NCBI GenBank assembly: GCA_028694275.1
Contig: JAQUTS010000082.1
Span: forward strand, 1 to 7,783
Reading direction: 5' to 3'
Length of the DNA stretch: 7,783 nt
From: Candidatus Gastranaerophilales bacterium
Lineage (GTDB): Bacteria > Cyanobacteriota > Vampirovibrionia > Gastranaerophilales > CAJFVJ01
Position numbers and translations under genes: made by a program. Numbering within the stretch: the first letter of the stretch is position 1; every line of letters begins with the position of its first letter. Below, one piece after another: positions 1-6,852 of the stretch. Below the pieces are notes generated by a model, which was not told the origin of the DNA, did not search any database, and saw only the letters and a program-made list of their open reading frames with translations.

Positions 1-102
1 TACTTGAGTGCTTATTCAAAATATGATGAGTACCTTGCAAATTCAAATTTCAAAAAGCAAAGAGAAAAACTATACCAAGCTCAGGTAGTTGCGGGTAAGT
101 AA
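1..102 (+). CDS. C-terminal end of an unidentified protein (5' part outside window)
   Basis: Frame 1 is open from the first base to a TAA at 100-102, giving 33 residues that begin YLSAYSKYDEYLA and end QAQVVAGK. The tail is rich in Lys, Tyr, Gln and Ala and reads like an alpha-helical soluble C-terminus. It has no cysteines, membrane segment or motif that I recognise, so I assign no function. The gene enters from the left and converges on the efflux operon. Only 7 bp separate its stop from the stop of the outer membrane factor gene, and I see no strong hairpin plus T-run there, so the two transcripts may overlap. It counts as a gene because of its protein-like composition and neat packing against the next gene, but 33 codons of open frame is weak evidence. 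Confidence 0.55.
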   Translation, partial: YLSAYSKYDEYLANSNFKKQREKLYQAQVVAGK

Positions 103-109
103 TTTCAGA

Positions 110-1513
110 CTATAGGTTTTTATTACCAAAATCTATAATATTTGCCCCTCCGACTGATTTGTATAGGCTGATAGAGTCAATTAGGCAGTCAGTTTTGCTT
201 TGGCATTGGTCTTTTTGGGTTACCAATAGAGTCTCTTTATGCTGAAGCGTGTCCAAATATGATATGGCACCTGCTTCATATTTGTAGTTTATGTTTTGAA
301 GATTGCTCTCTTCAAGTTTAATCCTTTTGAGATTATTATTATTTCTGTTAGTGTCAAATTTTATTGAAACCAGGCTGTCATTGATTTCTTGTACGGATGT
401 TAGGATAGTTTTTTGGTAATTTTCAATAAGTTGTTCATATTTGTATTTTCTCATTTTTAGCCTGGCTTTATTTTGTCCCCCTGAAAATATAGGTTGAACA
501 ATTCCTGCAGTGCCTGCTATTATGAAACTTGGCCAATCAAAAAGCGATGACATGCTGTGTGCATTGAACCCTGCTACCCCTGTCAAATTTATACTTGGGA
601 AAAACGCTTTTTTTGCAAGTTTTACATCAAGTGCTGCAGCTTGCAATTCAGCTTCGGCTTTTAATATATCGGGTCTTTTATCTATAATTTGTGTTGTTAT
701 TGTTTTTGGCAGATCATCCAAGAGTTCAATTTTGTCCAAAGAGTTTCTCTGTAAGCTCATTGAGTTATCGCTGCTGCTGCCAAGTAATACAGAGAGCTCG
801 TTCAGAAGAGTGTTTTGGCTTTTTTGCAGATTGTCAAAATCAGATAATGCCTCGGTGTATGATTTTTCGGCAAGAGTGATTTCTGTTGAACTTGCAAGGC
901 CGTAGTTGTAGTTTTCTGTCATCAAATCCAAAATTTCTTTTCTTATATCAACGAGCTGTTTTTGTATTTGGATCTGCTTATCAATGTTTAATATATTGAA
1001 ATACACAGATGCTACCGATGATGTCAAAGAAATAAATTCAGCCTTTTCTTGATATTTGATAGCTTCAAACTGTTTTTTTACTATTTTGGTATTGGTTCTG
1101 TTTTTACCCCATATATCAAGTTCATAATTGACATTAAGCGGCATCATTATATTGTTTTGAGTGTAGGAAGGAAACGTATAAGGCCCCATTGGTAAGTTTC
1201 CCGAGTATCTTCTTCTGAATGCAGTCGGCTCAATACTGAGTGATGGAAGCTGTTTACCAAATGCTTCTTTTACTTTTTCATTTCCTTCTAATACCTTTAG
1301 AGAATTTATTTTTATATCGTGGTTTTTTTCTGCAGCTTGCATAATGTATCCTGTCAAAACAGGGTCATCAAAACGTTCCCACCATTCTTGGTTTATGTAC
1401 TCTTTTTTGTAGTCGATAAGAGCAGGAGTTTTGTGCCCGAAAGAAAATACGGGTAAATTAACTGTCAGTAAATTTATAATCATGGCAATTATTAGTATTT
1501 TTTTTGCGTTCAT
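110..1513 (-). CDS. Outer membrane factor of RND efflux system (TolC superfamily, OprM/NodT type)
   Basis: This 467-residue protein should form the trimeric outer-membrane channel and periplasmic tunnel through which the pump expels substrates. A hydrophobic signal sequence spans about residues 5-25. Then come the family's N-terminal WWERFDDPVL (44-53), a YELDIWGKNR segment (130-139) ahead of the first helical hairpin, and two OEP repeats at about 55-245 and 268-455. The second repeat starts with KRPDILKAEAEL (279-290) and FFPSINLTG (304-312), followed by PIFSGG (341-346) and the terminal LYKSVGG (450-456). OprM-type members are often lipoproteins, but this one has no cysteine near the signal sequence, so it is probably not lipid-anchored. 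It is last in the operon. Its ATG overlaps the pump's TAA by one base (TAATG), with AAGGA about 7 nt upstream, which indicates translational coupling. Family assignment is firm; the substrate is unknown. Confidence 0.95.
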   Translation of the reverse strand: MNAKKILIIAMIINLLTVNLPVFSFGHKTPALIDYKKEYINQEWWERFDDPVLTGYIMQAAEKNHDIKINSLKVLEGNEKVKEAFGKQLPSLSIEPTAFRRRYSGNLPMGPYTFPSYTQNNIMMPLNVNYELDIWGKNRTNTKIVKKQFEAIKYQEKAEFISLTSSVASVYFNILNIDKQIQIQKQLVDIRKEILDLMTENYNYGLASSTEITLAEKSYTEALSDFDNLQKSQNTLLNELSVLLGSSSDNSMSLQRNSLDKIELLDDLPKTITTQIIDKRPDILKAEAELQAAALDVKLAKKAFFPSINLTGVAGFNAHSMSSLFDWPSFIIAGTAGIVQPIFSGGQNKARLKMRKYKYEQLIENYQKTILTSVQEINDSLVSIKFDTNRNNNNLKRIKLEESNLQNINYKYEAGAISYLDTLQHKETLLVTQKDQCQSKTDCLIDSISLYKSVGGANIIDFGNKNL

Positions 1514-4500
1514 TAGCTTTTCCTTTGTGATTTTTTAAGAAATTTGTTTTTGATTTTTGCTTTTGATTTTTGTTTGATTTTATCTTGAAAATTAGCAATT
1601 AAAATGTATAAAACAGGGATTAAAAACAGGTTCAAAATTGTTGAAAGAATCATCCCGCCAAAAACGGTAGTTCCCATAGAAATCCTGCTCGCAGAACCTG
1701 CACCTGTTGCAATGACTAGAGGGAATATACCAAGGATGAATGCAAGCGATGTCATAATGATAGGTCTAAAGCGTATAGTAGCAGCTGTTATTGCGGCTTG
1801 TGTTGTTTTCATTCCTTGTTCTTTTAGTTGGTTGGCAAATTCCACAATCAAGATGGCATTTTTACTCGCCAATCCGATAAGCATAACAAGTCCTATTTGG
1901 CAGAATACGTCATTTGCAAGTCCTCTTGCAAATTGAGCAAGTATTGCCCCGAAAATAGCCAAAGGTACTGCTAATAGTATTATTACAGGTGCAAATATAT
2001 TTTCGTATTGCGCAACAAGCACTAAGAAAACAAAGACAAAGCTGAGCATAAATATGAAGATTGATTTGTTTCCTGATTCAAGCTGTTCTCTTGCTATTCC
2101 TGACCACTCAAAAGAGAAGTTTTGAGGCATAACTTTTTTTGCGATGGCTTCCATTTGTTCTATGGCTTGTCCAGTGCTGCTGTTTGGACCAGCTGAGCCT
2201 GTTATTTCGGCAGATCTGAGCAAGTTATAGTGATTTATTAACTGAGGCGAATATGATCTTGAAGTAGAAATAACATTAGACAAAGGCAACATTTTGCCGT
2301 CTATAGTTCTTACATATAGTTGGTTGAGGCTGCTTGGGTTATTTCTAAACTGTTGGTCGCCTTGTACATAAACCCTATAAATACGATTAAGGTAATTGAA
2401 ATCATTAACGTATGAAGATCCCATAAAAATTTGTAAGGTGTTGTATATTTCTTGCAAAGACAAATTCATTTGCTTTGCTTTGTATTTGTCAACTTTTACA
2501 TCAAGTTGAGGTGAATTGGCGGTAAATGTTGTGAACAGTCCCGATAATTTATCAGAAGTTGCTCCTTCTGCAATGATAGATTGAGTGACTGTGTTTAAAG
2601 TATTAATATCTTGGCCTGTCTCATCTTTGATTTCGAACTGGAAACCCCCGACATTACCTATACCGTCTATCGCAGGCGGTTCAAAAGCGACAACAATTGC
2701 ATCGGGGATAGTAAAAAATTCCGCATTTAGCCTGTTTACAACACTATTACAGGAGTGTTTTGCGCCTTTCCTTTCATGAATTGGTTTTAGGGTGACAAAG
2801 ACGAGAGCATTATTGGAAGAAACTCCTGAAAAACTGTACCCTGCAACGGTGAAAGACCCGATTACGTCTTTGTCTTTTCTTATCATAGAATCTGCTTTAT
2901 CAATGATACTCTGGGTTTTTTGTAAAGAAGTCCCCTCAGGAGCCTGAATCATCGTCAGGAAGTATGACTGATCTTCAATGGGGACAAATGATTGAGGTAC
3001 AACTTTGAACAATATAAGTGTCGCAATCAAAAGACCTACAAAAGCTATAAGAACGGTTTTTTTTCTGTCGATAACTATTTCGAGGTATTTTTGGTAAGTG
3101 TCTCGGATTTTATTTATTATATTATTTATTTTGTCAAAAATAGGTAAATGTTTGATTTTTCTTTTCAAAAGCAATGCGGATAAAGCAGGGGTCAGTGTTA
3201 CAGAATTGAAGGCAGATATTGATATAGCAAAAGCTATTGTCAGCGCAAACTGTCTATATAGTTGGCCTGTAGTCCCTGGGAAAAATGAAACAGGTACAAA
3301 AACGGCAATAAGGACAAGCGATGTTGCAATTACTGCTCCGAAAATTTCTTTCATCCCCTCAATTGCAGCGTGCTGGGGTGACATTTTTTTGTCTCTGATA
3401 AATCTTTCTATGTTTTCGACAACGATAATCGCATCATCAACAACCAATCCCGTTGCCAAAACTATCCCGAACAGCGTTAACGTATTTATGGAAAAATCGA
3501 ATAATTTGAGCATAGCAAAAGTCCCGACCAAAGATACAGGAATTGTTATTGCAGGGATAATAGTGGTTTTCCAATCTTGTAAAAATATATAAATAACCGA
3601 AATTACAAGCAAAATAGCACCGAGTAGGGTGAGCAAAACTTCTTTGATTGATTCTTTGACAGTGGTACTGACATCAACTGACAGTTCAGATTCAAGACCC
3701 GGGGGGAATGTTTTTTCCAGCTTGGACATTTCTTTTTTTACATTGGTTGCAACGCTTAGCGCATTTGCGTTTGGCAGTTGAAAGACACCTATGCCTATGG
3801 TTTCTTTGCCGTTAAAGTGCGTGATGACTGAGTAATCTTCAGCCCCGAGTTCGGCTCTTCCGACATCTTTTAATCGGACAAATCCGTGTTCTCCTGTTTT
3901 TAATATAATATTTTCAAATTGTTCAGCACTTTGAAGGCGTCCTTCGGCTTTGATACTCATTTGATACGGTTGGTTTTTGTCTATTGGCGCGCTGCCTACT
4001 TGTCCTGCTGAAACCTGTATATTTTGCTCAGATAGAGCACTTACCACATCTGAAGCACTTAAGCCTTTACTTGCGAGTTTGAATGGGTCAAGCCACAATC
4101 TCATGGCAAATTTTCTTTCTCCGTAAATCATGACATTGCCGACGCCGTTTACTCTTTTTATGTAGTCTTTAATGTATCTGTCAGCATAGTTGCTTATAAA
4201 AGAAACATCATACTCGCCGTTTTTTGGTGTTAAAACGTAAAGTAAGACCATCGCAGAAGAGTTTTTGTCTATATTTATACCCGTTGATTTTATTTCAATC
4301 GGGAGTCTTGCTTCAACTTGTTTGACTCTTGTTTGTACATCCAAAAGAGCCGCATCTAAATCCCTGTCAGAATTGAAAATAACGTTGATAGTACTTGTTC
4401 CGTCATTACCGCTTGTGGATGTTATGTATTTCATCCCTTGAACGCCGTTTATCGCTTGTTCAAGAGGGGTGGTTACTGCTGATTCTACGGTTTGTGCATT

Positions 4501-4659
4501 GGCTCCTATGTAATTACAAGTAACAGTAACCTGAGGCGGGGCCAGTTTTGGGTATTGCGCAACAGGAAGAGTCGGGATGCATATAAGCCCTATCAAAAAA
4601 ATTATTAAAGAACAAACAGAGGCAAAAAGCGGTCTTTTTACAAAAAAGTCAATAAACAC
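1513..4659 (-). CDS. RND efflux pump, inner-membrane transporter (HAE1/AcrB-like)
   Basis: At 1048 residues this is full length for the hydrophobe/amphiphile RND (AcrB/MexB) family, which couples proton influx to drug or amphiphile export. The start FFVKRPLFA...LPVAQYP(K)LAPP is characteristic. TM1 lies at about 10-30, the first periplasmic domain at 31-335, TM2-6 at about 337-498, TM7 at about 533-553, the second periplasmic domain at 554-860, and TM8-12 at 866-1023. The proton-relay residues are all present: D408/D409 in GLVVDDAIIVVEN, K933 in ASKNAILIVEF, R963 (AcrB R971) and T970 (AcrB T978). A glycine/serine loop at 607-616 matches the AcrB switch-loop region. The C-terminus (1026-1048) is unusually lysine-rich. 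The start is GTG, overlapping the adaptor's TAG (TAGTG), with a perfect AGGAGG 9 nt upstream. No family-defining residue appears to be missing, so it should be functional; the substrate range cannot be read from sequence. Confidence 0.97.
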   Translation of the reverse strand: MFIDFFVKRPLFASVCSLIIFLIGLICIPTLPVAQYPKLAPPQVTVTCNYIGANAQTVESAVTTPLEQAINGVQGMKYITSTSGNDGTSTINVIFNSDRDLDAALLDVQTRVKQVEARLPIEIKSTGINIDKNSSAMVLLYVLTPKNGEYDVSFISNYADRYIKDYIKRVNGVGNVMIYGERKFAMRLWLDPFKLASKGLSASDVVSALSEQNIQVSAGQVGSAPIDKNQPYQMSIKAEGRLQSAEQFENIILKTGEHGFVRLKDVGRAELGAEDYSVITHFNGKETIGIGVFQLPNANALSVATNVKKEMSKLEKTFPPGLESELSVDVSTTVKESIKEVLLTLLGAILLVISVIYIFLQDWKTTIIPAITIPVSLVGTFAMLKLFDFSINTLTLFGIVLATGLVVDDAIIVVENIERFIRDKKMSPQHAAIEGMKEIFGAVIATSLVLIAVFVPVSFFPGTTGQLYRQFALTIAFAISISAFNSVTLTPALSALLLKRKIKHLPIFDKINNIINKIRDTYQKYLEIVIDRKKTVLIAFVGLLIATLILFKVVPQSFVPIEDQSYFLTMIQAPEGTSLQKTQSIIDKADSMIRKDKDVIGSFTVAGYSFSGVSSNNALVFVTLKPIHERKGAKHSCNSVVNRLNAEFFTIPDAIVVAFEPPAIDGIGNVGGFQFEIKDETGQDINTLNTVTQSIIAEGATSDKLSGLFTTFTANSPQLDVKVDKYKAKQMNLSLQEIYNTLQIFMGSSYVNDFNYLNRIYRVYVQGDQQFRNNPSSLNQLYVRTIDGKMLPLSNVISTSRSYSPQLINHYNLLRSAEITGSAGPNSSTGQAIEQMEAIAKKVMPQNFSFEWSGIAREQLESGNKSIFIFMLSFVFVFLVLVAQYENIFAPVIILLAVPLAIFGAILAQFARGLANDVFCQIGLVMLIGLASKNAILIVEFANQLKEQGMKTTQAAITAATIRFRPIIMTSLAFILGIFPLVIATGAGSASRISMGTTVFGGMILSTILNLFLIPVLYILIANFQDKIKQKSKAKIKNKFLKKSQRKS

Positions 4660-5888
4660 TATATATTGCCTCCTTGAGTTATGGTAACGGGAGCCCCGTC
4701 ATATATTTTTTGAATGCCTGATGTAACAACACAATCGCCTGAGTTCAAACCTTTTTTCACGATGTATTTGCCGTTTTGAATTTCGCCGATGATAACTGTT
4801 TTTTGTTTTGCTATTGGTTGTTTTCCGCTTTTATCCACAACAAAAGCAAAATCTTGTCCGCCTAAATGAGTAACAGCGCCTGTGGGAACCAAAATCCCTT
4901 GTGCTTTGCTATAGATGACTTTTAATTTGACGGATTGATCTGCTTTTAGTATTTCTTTTGGGTTTTGGATTACAGCTTTTACCAATATAGTCTGCGTGTC
5001 GGTATCTACATTGGGAGCAACAAATGAAATTTCAGAAGCTGCGACGATTTGATCATTATAATCAAGTATCTCAACGGGGAGTCCTTTTTGTATTTGAAAA
5101 ACTTTATCTGCAGGTAACCCTACATTGATTTCCAGCTGGTTGTTTTGAGTAATGTTCAAGAGCTTTGATTGAGGAGTAATATATTCTCCTACTTTTATCG
5201 GGATGTCGCCGATGGTACCTGAGTATGGAGCAACTATTTTGTAATATGACAGTTGAACGCTCTGTTCTTTTATGGCATATGAAGCTTTTTGATAATTGCT
5301 TGATGCAACTTTGATTGCTGCTTTTTGTGATTGTATTTGTGCGCCGTTTGCATCAAGATCTGCTTTTGCCTTGTTATACAAATCTGTATATTTTTCCAAA
5401 TCTTGCTGGCTTACTGTGTTTTTGGAATACAAATAACTATATCTTTCGTATTGTTTTTTGCTTGTTTGATAGTTTGAAACTAATCCCTCTCTTTGAACTT
5501 CGTACGTGTGTAGGTTGCTTTGCGCCTGATTTATTGCCGCATTCATCGAAGATGCGTCTGCTTTACTTGAGTTCAAAGTTGCTTCTTGTTTTCTTGGATC
5601 TATTACAATTAGTGTTTGTCCTTTAGATACTTTATCACCTGGTTTAACATTTATGCTGGCAACTTGTCCGTTTACTTGTGACTGCAAATAAACAGAATAT
5701 CGAGAAATCAAACTTCCTTGATAAAAATCCGTATTTTCGACAGTATCCAATTTTAATGTTTCAACGTTCACCAGTGTTCCGAGCATTTCAGGTTTGTTGT
5801 GCGCCTTCCATACAAAAAATATTACAAGCAGAGCAAGAACTGCTGCTGATATGGTAATAATTTTATGGATTTTATTGTTATATTTCAT
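4659..5888 (-). CDS. Periplasmic adaptor (membrane fusion protein) of RND efflux system, AcrA/HlyD-like
   Basis: This 409-residue protein should bridge the inner-membrane pump and the outer-membrane channel. A single hydrophobic segment at about 10-27 anchors it. There is no lipobox cysteine, unlike AcrA itself, so anchoring is by transmembrane helix. The first half of the lipoyl-like domain is VNGQVASINVKPGDKVSKG (72-90), and its second half is YYKIVAPYSGTIGDIPIKVG (215-234). Between them, about 100-212 is a Gln/Ala/Lys-rich helical hairpin that would contact the channel. Beta-barrel and membrane-proximal domains follow, including ILVPTGAV (332-339) and GLNSGDCVVTSGIQKIYDGAPV (380-401). It lies 11 bp downstream of the repressor gene. 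The sequence AAAGGA ahead of its ATG overlaps the repressor's TAA stop, so the two are probably co-translated. Its last codons carry the pump's Shine-Dalgarno. Confidence 0.95.
   Translation of the reverse strand: MKYNNKIHKIITISAAVLALLVIFFVWKAHNKPEMLGTLVNVETLKLDTVENTDFYQGSLISRYSVYLQSQVNGQVASINVKPGDKVSKGQTLIVIDPRKQEATLNSSKADASSMNAAINQAQSNLHTYEVQREGLVSNYQTSKKQYERYSYLYSKNTVSQQDLEKYTDLYNKAKADLDANGAQIQSQKAAIKVASSNYQKASYAIKEQSVQLSYYKIVAPYSGTIGDIPIKVGEYITPQSKLLNITQNNQLEINVGLPADKVFQIQKGLPVEILDYNDQIVAASEISFVAPNVDTDTQTILVKAVIQNPKEILKADQSVKLKVIYSKAQGILVPTGAVTHLGGQDFAFVVDKSGKQPIAKQKTVIIGEIQNGKYIVKKGLNSGDCVVTSGIQKIYDGAPVTITQGGNI
4669..4674 (-). promoter_or_regulatory. Strong Shine-Dalgarno deciding the GTG start of the RND pump
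   Basis: The minus strand reads AGGAGG nine nucleotides before GTG, inside the last codons of the adaptor gene. No in-frame ATG lies nearby, and the first residues encoded from this GTG (FIDFFVKRPLFA) match the conserved pump N-terminus, so the GTG start is well supported. Confidence 0.85.
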
Positions 5889-5899
5889 TTTTTATTCCT

Positions 5900-6538
5900 T
5901 TATTTTTTCATTAATCCCATGAAAAACAGCTTTAAATAGGTTGAAACATCATCTTTTAGCTGTTCTTTAAATTCCTCTTCGCCTAAGTCACACAAAATAT
6001 CTTTTGAATAGTACATGTTGCAATTATACGGAGGATAGAAGCCTATAGTACTTATCTCGATAAGTTTGGCTATTTTTTGAGCCGACAAATCAGCACTTAT
6101 TTCTTTGTTATCTATTGCTTTTTGTATTAATTCAACAGAATAGTCCGCCCATTTTAAAAGCAGATTATTGAGCTTCATTTTTATTTCAGGATTTGTGTAT
6201 ATTAAGGCTTCGCAGTTTTGGTATCCTTCTCCCGCCAAATCGTATACAGAAAGAACATCATTTATTAATAATTCTTTCAATGCTTCAAGATATGGAGGTT
6301 TGGAATTTTTACCTGCTGTAATAAATTTTTTGAATTGCGTTTCGAGATATTCTTCTATAATGCTGAAAAATATATCTTCTTTGGATTTAAAATCCAAATA
6401 AATACTGCCCTTGCTAATACCAACATGCTGAGCGATATCATCTACGGTTGTTTTCTCCAGACCGTTTTCTCTGAAAAGCTTTTTGGCTGATTTAATAATA
6501 TCTTCTTTTCTGTTTAATCGCTCTTTGGGTCTTGGCAT
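5900..6538 (-). CDS. TetR-family transcriptional regulator of the efflux operon
   Basis: This 212-residue protein has the TetR architecture. An N-terminal DNA-binding domain at about 10-56 contains IIKSAKKLFRENGLEKTTV followed by the helix-turn-helix DDIAQHVGISKGSIYLDF (33-50) and KSKEDIF. The C-terminal helical ligand/dimer domain (57-212) is unlike any member I can name. It holds aromatic residues around GFYPPYNCNMYY (166-177) and three cysteines (109, 173, 183). The gene is first in the operon, ahead of adaptor, pump and channel. This is the usual order for a local repressor that is relieved by pump substrates. The ATG is chosen because GAAAAAGGATG lies just upstream with AAGGA 6 nt away; the nearer upstream ATG is out of frame. 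Overlapping palindromes in its promoter (6555-6625) are the likely binding sites, giving autoregulation. The ligand is unknown. Confidence 0.93.
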   Translation of the reverse strand: MPRPKERLNRKEDIIKSAKKLFRENGLEKTTVDDIAQHVGISKGSIYLDFKSKEDIFFSIIEEYLETQFKKFITAGKNSKPPYLEALKELLINDVLSVYDLAGEGYQNCEALIYTNPEIKMKLNNLLLKWADYSVELIQKAIDNKEISADLSAQKIAKLIEISTIGFYPPYNCNMYYSKDILCDLGEEEFKEQLKDDVSTYLKLFFMGLMKK

Positions 6539-6554
6539 AATTCATCCTTTTTCT

Positions 6555-6587
6555 ATTAATGACTTGTTGTCAACTTTAGTCATTAAT
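6555..6587. promoter_or_regulatory. Third, weaker dyad downstream of the predicted start site
   Basis: The arms ATTAATGAC (6555-6563) and GTCATTAAT (6579-6587) are perfect 9-bp inverted repeats around a 15-bp middle, centred at 6571. The half-site is the same TGACT core as in the other two dyads. It would cover roughly the first 28 transcribed bases of the operon leader. Confidence 0.5.
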
Positions 6588-6603
6588 AATTATTGACTAA
6601 AGT
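6573..6603. promoter_or_regulatory. 31-bp palindrome overlapping the first operator
   Basis: The arms ACTTTAGTCA (6573-6582) and TGACTAAAGT (6594-6603) are perfect. Including the interior, 14 of 15 pairs match about centre 6588. It shares the 6594-6603 arm with the 41-bp palindrome, so one half-site belongs to two dyads. Occupancy here would cover the -10 and the predicted start point. Confidence 0.6.
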
Positions 6604-6625
6604 ATTATTTTAGTCAATAATTATT
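6585..6625. promoter_or_regulatory. 41-bp near-perfect palindrome, predicted TetR-family operator over the promoter
   Basis: The palindrome is centred at 6605 and 19 of 20 base pairs match; the only mismatch is 6602/6608. Its arms contain TTGACTAAA and TTTAGTCAA. It covers the predicted -35 and -10 of the tetR operon and lies about 45 bp upstream of the repressor start, as expected for an autoregulatory operator. It is not followed by a T-run on the minus strand and has a weak A/T-only stem, so a terminator role for upstream minus-strand transcripts is unlikely. Confidence 0.7.
6589..6617 (-). promoter_or_regulatory. Predicted sigma70-type promoter of the tetR-adaptor-pump-channel operon
   Basis: On the minus strand, -35 TTGACT (plus 6612-6617) is followed by a 17-bp spacer and -10 AATAAT (plus 6589-6594), each 5 of 6 to consensus. 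The start would fall near 6582, leaving a leader of about 43 nt to the tetR ATG. Both boxes lie inside the 41-bp palindrome, so a bound repressor would block RNA polymerase. This is sequence prediction only. Confidence 0.65.
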
Positions 6626-6635
6626 TTTAAATAAA

Positions 6636-6800
6636 TCAAAACAAGTTAACTTTAAGTTTTTTGGCACATTCAATATAGTCTTTTTTCACCTTCGCAGAAA
6701 AATTCTCATTATCAGAAGATGTTCCGTAGAAGCTCAATAAATTACTTTTGTCTACCCGGGTATTTGACAGGATGCAAGAAAGATAATTAAATCCGCGCCA
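6636..6800 (-). pseudogene. Probable C-terminal remnant of a decayed gene downstream of merR
   Basis: On the minus strand an open frame of 54 codons runs from just after a TAG (plus 6801-6803) to a TGA at plus 6636-6638. It has no ATG and no Shine-Dalgarno before any GTG or TTG. The translation looks like a real protein end, beginning WRGFNYLSC, with LLSFYGTSSDNENF in the middle, then an amphipathic stretch KVKKDYIECAKKLK and the end VNLF. I do not recognise the family. It follows merR in the same direction, where regulators of this type often have an oxidoreductase or flavoprotein partner, so a lost target gene is a reasonable guess. It could also be a chance open frame in AT-rich DNA. The rest of the gap from 6804 to 6852 shows no clear structure. 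Confidence 0.35.
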
Positions 6801-6852
6801 CTATAATTGATGTAGCAATTTGGAGCTGTTGTTAGTTAAATGTGATTTTGAT

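Noticed and set aside
510..905. 131-codon plus-strand open frame opposite the outer membrane factor gene
   Set aside because: The opposite strand encodes a full, conserved OEP-family protein. The plus-strand translation is Ser/Cys/Phe-rich with no family resemblance.
3098..3592. 164-codon plus-strand open frame opposite the RND pump gene
   Set aside because: It is antisense to conserved transmembrane segments including the proton-relay aspartates. It is an ORF shadow of those hydrophobic codons.
6585..6625. 41-bp palindrome as a rho-independent terminator
   Set aside because: The stem is almost entirely A/T, there is no upstream plus-strand gene, and no T-run follows it on the minus strand. 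Position over promoter boxes fits an operator better.
6643..6652. AAGTTAACTT palindrome resembling SoxR/NmlR-type operator cores
   Set aside because: It lies inside the last codons of the remnant frame, has no TTGAC-type -35 at the proper distance on either strand, and extends no further than 10 bp.
6753..6807. GC-rich palindrome TACCCGGGTA followed by TTGACA and TATAAT on the plus strand
   Set aside because: The TTGACA and TATAAT boxes are 32 bp apart, too far for a promoter, and the palindrome is short and isolated. Probably chance.
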